From NCBI GenBank assembly GCA_002715965.1, contig PBAL01000051.1:1-52213 (forward strand): a DNA stretch of 52,213 nt. Reading direction: 5' to 3'. The notes under the pieces were generated by a model. The model was not told the origin of the DNA. It saw only the letters and a list, made by a program, of their open reading frames with translations, and searched no databases. The stretch comes from Verrucomicrobiales bacterium. GTDB lineage: Bacteria; Verrucomicrobiota; Verrucomicrobiia; Limisphaerales; JAYPXF01. Shown here in pieces: positions 17,295-25,534 of the stretch. Position 1 is the stretch's first letter; every line of letters begins with the position of its first letter. A program made the translations under genes and the position numbers.

Positions 17295-17546
17295 ATGACT
17301 GTTACCGTTTTTGATGTTGCGCGCGTTATGGGCGAGATTCACGTATTGATTGTTTCGGCGTGCTGTTGGTCTCCGCACGGTTGGTTAACTGCTCCTGAAA
17401 TATTTGAAATTACGGGCATTTCCGGTGTTGATTTTCATCACGCGCTTGCTGAATTAATATTCGTGGGCATTTGTACTGTAAAAAATGGCATTGTGCGTAC
17501 GGTTGATGTAGTGCCGCAACCTATTGCTGATTTTTTTACCAATTAA
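17295..17546 (+). CDS. Small protein, possible winged-helix fold, 83 aa
   Basis: The ATG at 17295 lies seven bases after the previous stop. Residues 28-70 (HGWLTAPEIFEITGISGVDFHHALAEL, then IVRT) follow the order helix, turn, helix, short hairpin found in winged-helix DNA-binding proteins; this is a pattern judgement, not a database match. It would suit a small regulator. Its stop overlaps the convergent gene by four bases. Confidence 0.5.
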   Translation: MTVTVFDVARVMGEIHVLIVSACCWSPHGWLTAPEIFEITGISGVDFHHALAELIFVGICTVKNGIVRTVDVVPQPIADFFTN

Positions 17547-19030
17547 ATTGACAGGTAATTGTCTAAAAATTCTGTAGCGGTTTCGAAGCAAATGCACACG
17601 ATTGGGTTATCGTCTAATACCTCAAATTCTCCGGTTCTTGTAAATTTGAACGGTGATAACGTATGTGAACCATCCAACAATTTGTCGAGCGGCACCCTTA
17701 TTCCTTTTCCTGGCATGTTTGTCAAGTATCCTGCTGTTGCGCTGTACGCTGCCATTACATTTACGTACCTTGAATGATCCAAGACTGGCAATGTGCCGTA
17801 TCCTGGGTTTGTGCATTGCGGTGGGAGGGCTGTGCACAAGTTTCGAAGCGTTGACTCGCAAAGTAAGCCGCCCTTTAAATTTAACGGGTTTGTTTTTGCG
17901 CCTCGTCGTGCGATGATGCCAAATGCATGAGCCATTACGTTTAGATCGGCGCCCCCGTCTGCGTTTCCGGTGCTAATGTCCTCGGTTACTTCACCGTGCA
18001 TTGTAAAATATGATCCGTACACTTTTGACCAACGGCGAATGATTTTTGATGCAAAAGAAGTTTTTGAAAATGCAGATTGGTCTTTTTTAAAGGCATTTTG
18101 CAACATTTCGTACATTGATCCTAAAGTGAGTGCCATGAAATCGCAATCGCCCATGCTGCTGTAGGCTCGAACGCAGCAGAGGCCACGCTGTTCGTGTTTT
18201 TCGTGGCCTCCAACTGGGTACGTTTTGCCGGCCATCTGGAGAGCGAGGACCCCGACGCTGTCTTGGACAGTTTCGATGTTTTCCGTTGTTTCGTCGACTG
18301 TGACAATAGTGCACGCAAAGGCAACTGCGTTTTCCCACCATTGCGCTGTAAACGCAGGGTTGTTGTCATGCAAGTGTGAAAGCATGTCATTGTTTCCGTC
18401 GTCAGACAACACGCTGTATCCTGTTATTACGCGCAAAAATGCAAAATGGGCTATTGCGTCGTACCCGTCGTCTTGTTTTGTTTTGTGAAGCCACTGTAGC
18501 CATTCTTTTCTCAGTGTTTTTTGGCTTGTGTCTAGTGCTTTTTTTTTGCTTGTAATTTTGGCAATAATTTCTTTGGGGTCTGTTTGCATTGCCCCGGTCA
18601 CGTGGATGGTTTTATCTAGTTTTGTGTCTTCAAAATACATACTGGCAACAGTTTCGGCTTCTTCGTTTAACATGACGTATGCATTACCAATGTCAATGTA
18701 CGCCTTGTTGGTGTCGTCAGGGTTGTTTTTATCCCAATCAATAATTAAAATCCGAACTACTGCTTCTGCATCTTTTTCTGTGTCAGATATGGGGGTAATT
18801 TCTACGCTGTAGCCGTCGTGCGTCTTTGTTGCTGCCATTGGAACGGCTCGTTCCATTGTTTGCCCGGTAGTCGATTTGACTGTCAGTTTGTACACAATCC
18901 ACGCAAAGGGCAGTGGAGATTTGATTTTTGTCATGTCGTGAACATGTGCAACAATTGTGCCAGCAATCCCGGTTTGAGGGATGGCAGGACTTCTGTGACC
19001 ATTATCGTCAGAGTTGCGCACAACTGACAT
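17543..19030 (-). CDS. Possible C2 plus transglutaminase-like protein, 495 aa
   Basis: Residues about 20-125 (GIAGTIVAHVHD, FAWIVYKLTV, VVRILIIDW) look like a beta-sandwich such as a C2 domain. Further on, GDCDFMALTLGS (Cys296), NVMAHAFGI (His368) and PVLDHSRY (Asp418) are spaced like a Cys-His-Asp triad of papain-like or transglutaminase-like enzymes; eukaryotic ciliary proteins combine C2 and transglutaminase-like domains in this order. This is tentative. The ATG at 19030 is used; ATG 18934 would overlap the upstream stop as ATGA and cut the first strand of the C2-like part. The gene overlaps the upstream gene by 100 bases. Confidence 0.5.
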   Translation of the reverse strand: MSVVRNSDDNGHRSPAIPQTGIAGTIVAHVHDMTKIKSPLPFAWIVYKLTVKSTTGQTMERAVPMAATKTHDGYSVEITPISDTEKDAEAVVRILIIDWDKNNPDDTNKAYIDIGNAYVMLNEEAETVASMYFEDTKLDKTIHVTGAMQTDPKEIIAKITSKKKALDTSQKTLRKEWLQWLHKTKQDDGYDAIAHFAFLRVITGYSVLSDDGNNDMLSHLHDNNPAFTAQWWENAVAFACTIVTVDETTENIETVQDSVGVLALQMAGKTYPVGGHEKHEQRGLCCVRAYSSMGDCDFMALTLGSMYEMLQNAFKKDQSAFSKTSFASKIIRRWSKVYGSYFTMHGEVTEDISTGNADGGADLNVMAHAFGIIARRGAKTNPLNLKGGLLCESTLRNLCTALPPQCTNPGYGTLPVLDHSRYVNVMAAYSATAGYLTNMPGKGIRVPLDKLLDGSHTLSPFKFTRTGEFEVLDDNPIVCICFETATEFLDNYLSI

Positions 19031-19626
19031 TCCACCCAATTAGATGCTGAGTTTAACGTCCACTTATACGTTTTTTCATTTACTGTTTCTTCGGGTGCGT
19101 AGCCAACAACAATGGGGTTTTGTTCTCCGTTGATGGGTGCTACTACAAATTGGTGGTGGTGCATTTCTACATACACAATTGCTTGATTGTGGGCTTCAAT
19201 TGAAAATGATAACGGTGCGAGTGTTTTTGGTGTTAATGTAACGTTGCACGCCGATGATGCAAACAACACGGCGTTTTTTATGGTTTGTGCCACATTGCTG
19301 CTTGTGTTTGTCAGAACCAACGCGGGTTGTATGTCGCTTTCGGGCACGTGATTTGAAGTGGCTGCAACCATTCTAAGTACAAATCCAGCTGCCGTGTACG
19401 GACAACTAAACGTTTTTTTTTGTGTGTGCAATTGCACTGGATTTTTTGCAGTTGTGATTGAAATGCAAACGTGTCCATTTTTTAATTGTTTTGCGGAAGC
19501 GAAAAGGCCAACTGATTTTGTCATTACCACCATTGCAGAAAAAAAAGTTGCTGTGTGGACGTTTACTTTGCAGTGCGTTGTTCCAATGACTAAGCGTTTT
19601 GTTGCAGAATAAACGGTTGAATCCAT
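18931..19626 (-). CDS. Hypothetical protein, 231 aa
   Basis: Starts at ATG 19626 (MDSTVYSATK) with a TATATG box 33 bases upstream. It reads as a beta-rich soluble protein with many Val, Thr and Asn residues, paired cysteines and an aromatic and His patch (VEMHHHQFVVAP) near the middle. No family recognised. Its end overlaps the start of the 495-residue gene by 100 bases in another frame, so the two are probably made from the same or nested transcripts. Confidence 0.65.
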   Translation of the reverse strand: MDSTVYSATKRLVIGTTHCKVNVHTATFFSAMVVMTKSVGLFASAKQLKNGHVCISITTAKNPVQLHTQKKTFSCPYTAAGFVLRMVAATSNHVPESDIQPALVLTNTSSNVAQTIKNAVLFASSACNVTLTPKTLAPLSFSIEAHNQAIVYVEMHHHQFVVAPINGEQNPIVVGYAPEETVNEKTYKWTLNSASNWVECQLCATLTIMVTEVLPSLKPGLLAQLLHMFTT

Positions 19627-19652
19627 ATTTGTACATGTCTCTAAAACCCCCA

Positions 19653-19659
19653 CATATAA
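19653..19659 (-). promoter_or_regulatory. TATA-like promoter box
   Basis: Minus-strand TTATATG begins about 33 bases before the ATG at 19626. Confidence 0.55.
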
Positions 19660-19700
19660 AAGAACGGCAAACTTGGATTTTTTTCGCTCAAAAAAAAAAA

Positions 19701-19979
19701 TCATTTTAACAAAACATGGTAACACTCTACCACATCGGCTACAGTCGATGCGGGTCCCACGCATTCCAATGCCGCATCTAACACGGATATGTTTGGTTCT
19801 CCCAATTTTTCTATTGCAAGATGTTTCAATGTTAAAAATGCATCCATGTCTTCCACTGCCAGTTTCAGTGTATCTGCGACCCGTTGCACTGCAAAAGCAG
19901 GAACATCAACGCTAAAAAAATTGCCGGTGCATTTAAGCACCAATGTGTCTGCCATTTCACGAATAGTTGTATTATCCAT
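19701..19979 (-). CDS. Small helical protein, 92 aa
   Basis: The first ATG in frame is 19979 (MDNTTIREMAD). The protein is soluble and helical with hydrophobic periodicity (VADTLKLAVEDMDAFLTLKH), about 92 residues. It overlaps the upstream gene by eight bases, typical of coupled genes. No family or function recognised. Confidence 0.55.
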   Translation of the reverse strand: MDNTTIREMADTLVLKCTGNFFSVDVPAFAVQRVADTLKLAVEDMDAFLTLKHLAIEKLGEPNISVLDAALECVGPASTVADVVECYHVLLK

Positions 19980-20385
19980 TGCTTTTGCCGGTTGTGTCTT
20001 CAACTGCAGCACTAGATTGGTTTTTGCGTGGTAATGACAAATGTGATACTGTACGGCTGTAGGTCGTGACAAAGCGAGTTAGGCATATTCCTTTCAGAAA
20101 TTGGTGTTTGCGTGCTGTTTTTTTAAATGTGTCTGAATACCACTGCTTGAACTGTATCGCCGCTGAAATGTTGTTGGGTAATGCAAGTTTTTTTTGTTTC
20201 TGGAACAAGCAAACAAGCAGTTGGTGTGTTTTTTTGCCGAATTTTTTTTTGTCGTTGACATCTGCAATGGCGCACAAAAGCTCGGCGTCGCGGGTCATCT
20301 GATCAAGGTCTTTTGGGTTGCCTGTGGTTTTGCATTTACTGGCAAATGCCCTAAACCTGATTGCGTTGGTGCTTGTTAATGTCAT
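19972..20385 (-). CDS. Basic protein, 137 aa
   Basis: The ATG at 20385 opens a Lys/Arg/Thr-rich soluble protein with a helical centre (LLVCLFQKQKKLALP) and a disordered basic tail. It is divergent from the ankyrin-like gene; the 131-base spacer holds a hairpin and a TGAGCGCAT element. No domain is recognised. The positive charge could mean nucleic-acid contact, but that is a guess. Confidence 0.55.
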   Translation of the reverse strand: MTLTSTNAIRFRAFASKCKTTGNPKDLDQMTRDAELLCAIADVNDKKKFGKKTHQLLVCLFQKQKKLALPNNISAAIQFKQWYSDTFKKTARKHQFLKGICLTRFVTTYSRTVSHLSLPRKNQSSAAVEDTTGKSNG

Positions 20386-20440
20386 TCTTAATTTTGTGCT
20401 GTAATATTTTGTTCAAGTTCACTAACGATAACCAAAAAAA

Positions 20441-20449
20441 TGAGCGCAT
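20441..20449 (+). promoter_or_regulatory. TGAGCGCAT upstream element
   Basis: The core TGAGCGCAT, followed by a T tract, begins 76 bases before the ATG at 20517. It repeats the element before the genes at 1670 and 40282. Confidence 0.4.
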
Positions 20450-20457
20450 TTTTTTTT

Positions 20458-20494
20458 AAAAAAAAACTAAAAGTAAAAAATTTAGTTTTTTTTT
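20458..20494. repeat. A/T hairpin in divergent spacer
   Basis: A 14-base arm ending in ACTAAA (20458-20471) is exactly complementary to TTTAGT plus T tract (20481-20494), with a nine-base loop. It lies between two divergent start codons. Confidence 0.6.
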
Positions 20495-20516
20495 TTTTGA
20501 AATCACTTTTTTAAAA

Positions 20517-22328
20517 ATGAGAGATGTTATGAGTCTGGTCAATTATTTTGCCGACGTTGGTAAGCCCGGCGACGAACTGCGGAAGCAATTGACACTATTT
20601 TTTGATACCGGTGTTGCTTTTCCCGTTTTGATGGCGATAAACGCCTTTCCACTGCACGAGTCGAAGGAGTGGAATTATATTTGGCCTATTCTTTCGTCTG
20701 TGATTGCCGATGGGGCGTACCAAACTGTACATACATTTGTCAAAGTTGTGCAGCAGCGCAACGCCCGCGAGGTTGAAGCGCTTTTGAAGCTGACGGGGTT
20801 TCCCGACCGGCACAAATATGCGTTGATGAGTGCATTTGCCGCAGCAATTTTCTTGGAAGACGACGCGTGCGTGAAGGCATTTTGCAATACTCTAAAGTTT
20901 AGCATGCCGGGGATTCACGCCGTGTTAATGGCGGCGGTTTTGGTTGATCGGGAAGACTACGTTCGCAAAGTGCTTGACATATGCGTTTGTGAGGAGGATG
21001 TTAACGTGGTGGTGAATTTCGAGAGCGGCGGCGATTATGATTATGCAGTGCGCCAAATGCTCCGAAATGTTACCGTAGATATTCCGTCGATGATGTGCGA
21101 TTCAGATTTTCACGGGGATGGTATCAATAAGGCTATTGATTTAGAGGCAATGGGAATTATTGAATATGTGTGTCTTCAACGGAATCCCAATTTGGCCATT
21201 TTGAAGTTGTTGTGCGAGCACGGTGATGGGATGCTGGACTCTTCGTTGTTTTCGAAAATGGTGCCGTTAACTGCACTTTGCCGAAATACTTATCAAGCAG
21301 GTGCAATTGAAATATTGCTCAACCGACCTAGCAGACGTGATGAAGATGGGAATTTGCAATTTTTGTGCAATGCCAACCAGGTTTGCGACGTTCGGTTTTT
21401 TAAAGACATTGGGTATCATATACGCGAGGTGGTAGCACGTGACTGCACTCCGCTTCTTGTAGCGTGGAAATTCAATAACAAACCAGCCCAAGATTTGCTG
21501 CTCGCGCACAAGGGGACGGACCCGAATGTTTTTACGTCAAGCCAATTGGTTTGGAAAAACTCGTGGCATAATAGTGTGTCTCAATATGATCAAGAATGGA
21601 AGATGCCACTGCTTGTGATGGCGCTTGCGGCGCGCGACGACGAGATGGCGAAGCGTCTTTTGAGGAATGCGCGTACTGTTGTAAATCCGCCCAGGCCAAT
21701 TGGTTTGTATAAAAGGCGTGACTTTACTGTGAGTTCTTTAACGGCGCTTGATGTGGCGCAGGTTACGAACAACCAGAAAATGTTTGACATGATTGTAGCA
21801 GCCACCGATAAAGGCAGCCGCTCTTGGCGGATTCGTGACATAGATCGACCCGATAATCCGGAGATGAACAAAACAGGGGCGATGGTTACACAGTATGATT
21901 CCGGGACTGGTACACGGGAGTATTTCTTTACTCTGTATACTGAACAACCCGACAGGACTGCCTGGGCTTCTTCTGCTGTGTCGATGGAGTATTTGACCAG
22001 CCTTTTGAGACGGGGGACGGTAACGATGCATACTGACGCACGCGTAGACTGGACTGGGTTTATTTGTGATGTACTGAATGGATTTGAACGATACGATGAT
22101 GCATTTTCAACGTTGCGAATTCAAAAGGAAAAGATGTTTCGGGCGTTGTTGTGCGGGTGGAGACCACATATTCATCACGAGTACTGTACGGCCGATCTAA
22201 AGGATACTGTGTTGACGGTGCTGCTTGTTGCTGAGCGACAAAAACGGACTCAAGCTGCTTTGACAAACGGAAGTTCGCCGATTTTGCCGCCCGAGATGTG
22301 GCATTTTATATTAACCCTTGGAAGTTGA
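20517..22328 (+). CDS. Ankyrin-like repeat protein with F-box-like C-terminus, 603 aa
   Basis: A long, helical protein. Several segments have the helix-turn-helix rhythm of degenerate ankyrin repeats, for example NLAILKLLCEHGDGML, AGAIEILLNRP and MPLLVMALAARDDEMAKRLL followed by TALDVAQVTNNQKMFDMIV. The last 15 residues, LPPEMWHFILTLGS, resemble the first part of an F-box. Poxviruses and other large viruses use ankyrin/F-box proteins to direct host proteins to SCF ubiquitin ligases; the same role is inferred here. The F-box-like tail is truncated compared with a full domain. The ATG at 20517 is clear, and a membrane esterase gene follows 14 bases after the stop. Confidence 0.65.
   Translation: MRDVMSLVNYFADVGKPGDELRKQLTLFFDTGVAFPVLMAINAFPLHESKEWNYIWPILSSVIADGAYQTVHTFVKVVQQRNAREVEALLKLTGFPDRHKYALMSAFAAAIFLEDDACVKAFCNTLKFSMPGIHAVLMAAVLVDREDYVRKVLDICVCEEDVNVVVNFESGGDYDYAVRQMLRNVTVDIPSMMCDSDFHGDGINKAIDLEAMGIIEYVCLQRNPNLAILKLLCEHGDGMLDSSLFSKMVPLTALCRNTYQAGAIEILLNRPSRRDEDGNLQFLCNANQVCDVRFFKDIGYHIREVVARDCTPLLVAWKFNNKPAQDLLLAHKGTDPNVFTSSQLVWKNSWHNSVSQYDQEWKMPLLVMALAARDDEMAKRLLRNARTVVNPPRPIGLYKRRDFTVSSLTALDVAQVTNNQKMFDMIVAATDKGSRSWRIRDIDRPDNPEMNKTGAMVTQYDSGTGTREYFFTLYTEQPDRTAWASSAVSMEYLTSLLRRGTVTMHTDARVDWTGFICDVLNGFERYDDAFSTLRIQKEKMFRALLCGWRPHIHHEYCTADLKDTVLTVLLVAERQKRTQAALTNGSSPILPPEMWHFILTLGS
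22307..22312 (+). promoter_or_regulatory. TATA-like box inside the preceding gene
   Basis: TATATT begins 36 bases before the ATG at 22343, within the last codons of the ankyrin-like gene, and supports that start over the upstream GTG at 22298. Confidence 0.45.
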
Positions 22329-22342
22329 GTTTTCTAAAGACA

Positions 22343-23215
22343 ATGGACAGTGACGCGAACGAGGTTTTGATATTTGATGATTCAGTGTCAGACAGACCAT
22401 TGCGGATTCGAAACAATAAACGGTTTTTGATTTTGGGCGTTTGTTGTTTTGGGATTGTTTTTGTAATTGGTGCGGCAGTGTCGCGCACGCAAGATGTATT
22501 TGTGCGCAATGCAGACGTTGACAACTACAAACGTGCGGATTCCGACATATTAAATAAATCGGACACGTTAGTGTTTGTGACGTATGGGCAGTCCAACGCT
22601 GATTGTTGCGGTCAACCCGGATACACTGTTAAATATCCTTCTCACGTGTTTCAATATTTTAATGGCGACGTTTACGCAATGAAAGAACCCATGCTTGGAG
22701 CTGTTTGTCGTGGAGGGTGCCTGTGGTCACGCGTTGGGGATATGCTTGCAAGTCATTTTGCATTTACTCGCAGTATTGTTTTTTCTTCTGCGGCAGTGCC
22801 AGGATTTCCAATTCGGTGGTTGCTTCCTTCTACTGCCGCAGGCCAGTACTTTACCGAGACACTTTCGCAACTACCAACGGCGATTGTTCTATTTCAGCAA
22901 GGGGAAACAGATGCACTATATCACACTTCACCTGGCGAATACAGTGCAATGTTGACAAACGTCTCCAAGTCTGTTTCCTATGGTCGATTTTTAGTTGGGG
23001 TAGGCACACGGTGTAATTTTATCCACACCGCGCCGGATATTGCCAACGTGCAACGGCAATTTTCCAACGGCCCTGATCTTGATATGCTAGGCAATGCGTT
23101 TCGGGCGCCTGACATGTGCCACTTTTCGTACAGTGGTCTCGATAAGGCTGCTGCTCTTTGGACGTCCGCCATTGTTAAGTATCTTAAAAATGTTACACCG
23201 AAGCAGTCTCTGTAA
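22343..23215 (+). CDS. Membrane-anchored SGNH esterase (SASA-like), 290 aa
   Basis: Residues 28-47 form one membrane segment after a short acidic cytoplasmic tail, giving a type II membrane protein. The outer part matches the carbohydrate-esterase SASA family (sialate O-acetylesterase-like): GQSN with Ser84 as nucleophile at 82-85, QQGETD at 185-190 in place of the usual HQGE block, and Asp257/His260 in PDMCHFS. The family removes acetyl groups from sugars such as sialic acids or plant polysaccharides, so a role at the virion or cell surface in glycan trimming is likely. The final 23 bases overlap the convergent gene. Confidence 0.75.
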   Translation: MDSDANEVLIFDDSVSDRPLRIRNNKRFLILGVCCFGIVFVIGAAVSRTQDVFVRNADVDNYKRADSDILNKSDTLVFVTYGQSNADCCGQPGYTVKYPSHVFQYFNGDVYAMKEPMLGAVCRGGCLWSRVGDMLASHFAFTRSIVFSSAAVPGFPIRWLLPSTAAGQYFTETLSQLPTAIVLFQQGETDALYHTSPGEYSAMLTNVSKSVSYGRFLVGVGTRCNFIHTAPDIANVQRQFSNGPDLDMLGNAFRAPDMCHFSYSGLDKAAALWTSAIVKYLKNVTPKQSL

Positions 23216-23678
23216 TTGTTGAGAATGCCGTCTGGATACTCAATGTAAAATCGAGAACTGCTTCGTGTGGGGTCATGGCAGCAATGTTTGGCGGTTTGCC
23301 CATAATGTACCTCTCAAATCGTGCCGGTAATTCTCTTGCAAGTTGCGCGGCCATTGGGGGGCTTTTTCTTGCAACCTCTTCTCTGAATGTGGCGTCAATT
23401 GCCAACAGTGTCAACACAGCCCACTGTACGTCCTGTGCTTGTTTTGTTCTTGCGGCAATTGAAAAAATGGTTTCGGGTTCTACGGGTGGCAATTCAACCG
23501 CCCCAATTGTTGCCGCGTGTCTTGCACGCGTTGCTGATGCCTTTTTTACGTTGGGTGGTGGTATTTTCAAACCAATCAATGCATCGGGTCCTGGGTACGC
23601 ACGGTAAACATCATTTGCCATTTCTACTACAGACAATGCGTAATCCAAATCAGTAAAAATGTTCCACAAGTCAGCCAT
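23193..23678 (-). CDS. Hypothetical helical protein, 161 aa
   Basis: The ATG at 23678 (MADLWNIFTD) is used; the longer frame starts at TTG. The protein is Ala-rich and helical with Pro-rich links (LPPVEPETIF). It has no membrane segment and no recognised domain. It is divergent from the gene at 23736 with a 57-base gap and convergent with the esterase gene. Function unknown. Confidence 0.6.
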   Translation of the reverse strand: MADLWNIFTDLDYALSVVEMANDVYRAYPGPDALIGLKIPPPNVKKASATRARHAATIGAVELPPVEPETIFSIAARTKQAQDVQWAVLTLLAIDATFREEVARKSPPMAAQLARELPARFERYIMGKPPNIAAMTPHEAVLDFTLSIQTAFSTITETASV

Positions 23679-23735
23679 AATAAACCCAAAGCTATAAACG
23701 TGAGGCAGGTGCAACTACTGTAAAAAGTTTGTGTA

Positions 23736-24224
23736 ATGTCATCACCAGAATTTATTGCGGGACTTAAAAAATTAAAGACGTGTCGATCTACCCGCTGCTC
23801 GGCCGATGGGCAATTTTTGCAGGTTTCGCTTCGAGAGGTGCATCGCTCTTTTTCTGGCCCTACCCGAATTGTGGTAACCAAAAACACCATCGAGTTTTTA
23901 GAATGCATTGAACCAACGGCATTGGAACCGCTCGTTTGCAGTGACATTCGTACAATCAATAACGCATCTTCGATGTTTTTTTGCAAACAGTGTTTTGTGT
24001 GCGGGGACGCACTTGTTTCGTCTTTGCTTGAAACAATTGTCCCAGCCCGTGGTGACGTGATTGTCCGCGCTAAGGATATGTCAACCGTTATTTCGTTCAA
24101 ATCATGCAAAGAATTACCCCACACGAATACGACTGGCTCTCGCGCTACATCCATGAAAGCACGCCACTCGAAGAAAAAGACGGCAAAAAACCAATCACGC
24201 CTTGCCTGGCTTCTCTCTTCATAA
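23736..24224 (+). CDS. Hypothetical protein, 162 aa
   Basis: The ATG at 23736 opens a soluble protein with strands and a CxxC pair (FFCKQCFVCG, residues 81-90), perhaps a metal site. The last 35 residues are Ser/Lys-rich (ARHSKKKTAKNQ), overlap the next plus-strand gene in another frame by 121 bases, and may be poorly constrained. No family recognised. Confidence 0.55.
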   Translation: MSSPEFIAGLKKLKTCRSTRCSADGQFLQVSLREVHRSFSGPTRIVVTKNTIEFLECIEPTALEPLVCSDIRTINNASSMFFCKQCFVCGDALVSSLLETIVPARGDVIVRAKDMSTVISFKSCKELPHTNTTGSRATSMKARHSKKKTAKNQSRLAWLLSS

Positions 24225-24448
24225 TGCTTCCGCTGTTAGAGCCGTTTTCAGACGTGTTTGTTCGCCATGCGTGTCTTTTGTCTCCGTCGCTGCAGGAGGT
24301 AGAACAGCATTTGCGAGCGGCAAACAGCGGGCAGATGATTCGCTATGCGTTTGCAATATCGGCGGCTGGGGAGTTGCGGGAAAAATTTGCGGATGTATGG
24401 ACTGAAGCAGCAGCGGCGTGGTCTCATGTGAATGCACCTCCCGAATAA
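24104..24448 (+). CDS. Hypothetical helical protein, 114 aa
   Basis: Starts at ATG 24104 (MQRITPHEYDW) inside the preceding gene, and its last 230 bases are also covered by the minus-strand membrane-protein gene. It reads as a natural helical protein (LQEVEQHLRAAN, IRYAFAISAAGELREKFADVW), which is why I keep it despite both overlaps. No family recognised. Confidence 0.5.
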   Translation: MQRITPHEYDWLSRYIHESTPLEEKDGKKPITPCLASLFIMLPLLEPFSDVFVRHACLLSPSLQEVEQHLRAANSGQMIRYAFAISAAGELREKFADVWTEAAAAWSHVNAPPE

Positions 24449-24896
24449 CTACGCTGCACAATGCAATGCACGCTGTGTCTGCGGATTCCGCTGCGTATGT
24501 AACCAACATTGCCGCAATTGTTGCCGCAAACTGGGATTTGTCACTTAAATAATCGTATGCGCCCAAGTAGCACCCAACAGCTCCTAGGTGCATTAATGTA
24601 GCCAACATATTAAATAAAAGCATTTTTGATGTAAGTACCGAGCATACTCTCAATATTGCGGCTGTTGAGCACATCCCCAGTATACTGATGTCTTTAACAT
24701 GTTGTTGCCACAGCACTGCAACAATCCCAACGTTCAGCATTGACGTTGCTGACACAATTGCAGCCACCGATGTTTGACGAGCCAGCAAAGTTGAGTAACG
24801 GCGCAGCGTGTTTTTTAACGCCTTGTGTGTCACAATTAACACCGTTGTACATTCTAGGGCGGTTGTCACAAGAAACAAGATTGAAGTTGATTTCAT
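24219..24896 (-). CDS. Multi-pass membrane protein, 225 aa
   Basis: The ATG at 24896 starts with a hydrophobic segment (ILFLVTTALECTTVLIV). Three or four further membrane segments follow up to about residue 155, then a 70-residue soluble tail rich in Pro, Thr and Ala. The tail overlaps the plus-strand gene at 24104-24448 by 230 bases. It is adjacent to and on the same strand as another four-segment membrane protein; the pair may be distant paralogues. Function unknown. Confidence 0.55.
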   Translation of the reverse strand: MKSTSILFLVTTALECTTVLIVTHKALKNTLRRYSTLLARQTSVAAIVSATSMLNVGIVAVLWQQHVKDISILGMCSTAAILRVCSVLTSKMLLFNMLATLMHLGAVGCYLGAYDYLSDKSQFAATIAAMLVTYAAESADTACIALCSVVIREVHSHETTPLLLQSIHPQIFPATPQPPILQTHSESSARCLPLANAVLPPAATETKDTHGEQTRLKTALTAEAL

Positions 24897-24933
24897 GTTG
24901 TGTTGATCCAACAAAAAATGTTACGTTTCTATT

Positions 24934-25428
24934 TTATGAATTACGTAGTGCAACAAGTTCTTCGGCGATGTGAACTGGTTTTCTTCTGTAAACCGCGGTT
25001 TCCCATGTAAGAATGACCGCCGCAATAACAAGCAGTGCGCAACTTGTTCCTGCTCTTGATGCATCCAACGAAAATTCGGGGTCTGTTTTTGCTTGTTCGA
25101 CCAACTCGAAAAAAGCAAGGCCAACGCCTCCCCACTGTGCAAGCGTTGCCGCGCTTGCAGCCACTATCATTATGTTTGGTTTGCTGTTGACGCTTGCCGC
25201 TCTAAGCAGCGTTGCGGCAAACAAGCACCAGAACAAGCTGTCGGACAATGCCCACAGTGTTGCAATTCCGATTCCTATTGCGTCTGGGACCGAGAAGGCG
25301 CACGCTATTTTAAGTTGGGTTTCGGCGTTTGGGTTTTTTGAATTTCGACATGCCAAGAATTCCCTTACTATTACGCCTACAGAACCACAAATGGCAAAAA
25401 TCTGCGGTGCCGACACGGCTAAACTCAT
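24934..25428 (-). CDS. Multi-pass membrane protein, 164 aa
   Basis: The ATG at 25428 lies 27-33 bases from the TATATA element at 25455. Four hydrophobic segments are visible (residues 6-25, 45-65, 70-100, 130-148), with a short charged C-terminus (YRRKPVHIAEELVAL). I considered a rhodopsin, but there are too few segments and no retinal-binding motif. Function unknown. Confidence 0.6.
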   Translation of the reverse strand: MSLAVSAPQIFAICGSVGVIVREFLACRNSKNPNAETQLKIACAFSVPDAIGIGIATLWALSDSLFWCLFAATLLRAASVNSKPNIMIVAASAATLAQWGGVGLAFFELVEQAKTDPEFSLDASRAGTSCALLVIAAVILTWETAVYRRKPVHIAEELVALRNS

Positions 25429-25454
25429 TGCGTGGTTCCCCCAACTTGTCAATG

Positions 25455-25462
25455 GTATATAG
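25455..25462 (-). promoter_or_regulatory. TATA-like box for the membrane-protein gene
   Basis: Minus-strand CTATATAC begins about 34 bases before the ATG at 25428. Confidence 0.45.
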
Positions 25463-25500
25463 ACACACCGGCATTTTTAACAGTAGATTGGGTGGTGCTC

Positions 25501-25507
25501 TTATATG
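25501..25507 (+). promoter_or_regulatory. TATA-like box for the giant glycoprotein gene
   Basis: TTATATG begins 34 bases before the ATG at 25535. Confidence 0.55.
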
Positions 25508-25534
25508 CATACTTCAATTGTGTGCATTTAAATT

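Noticed and set aside
24934..25428. Heliorhodopsin or other rhodopsin
   Set aside because: Only about four membrane segments and no retinal-binding lysine motif.
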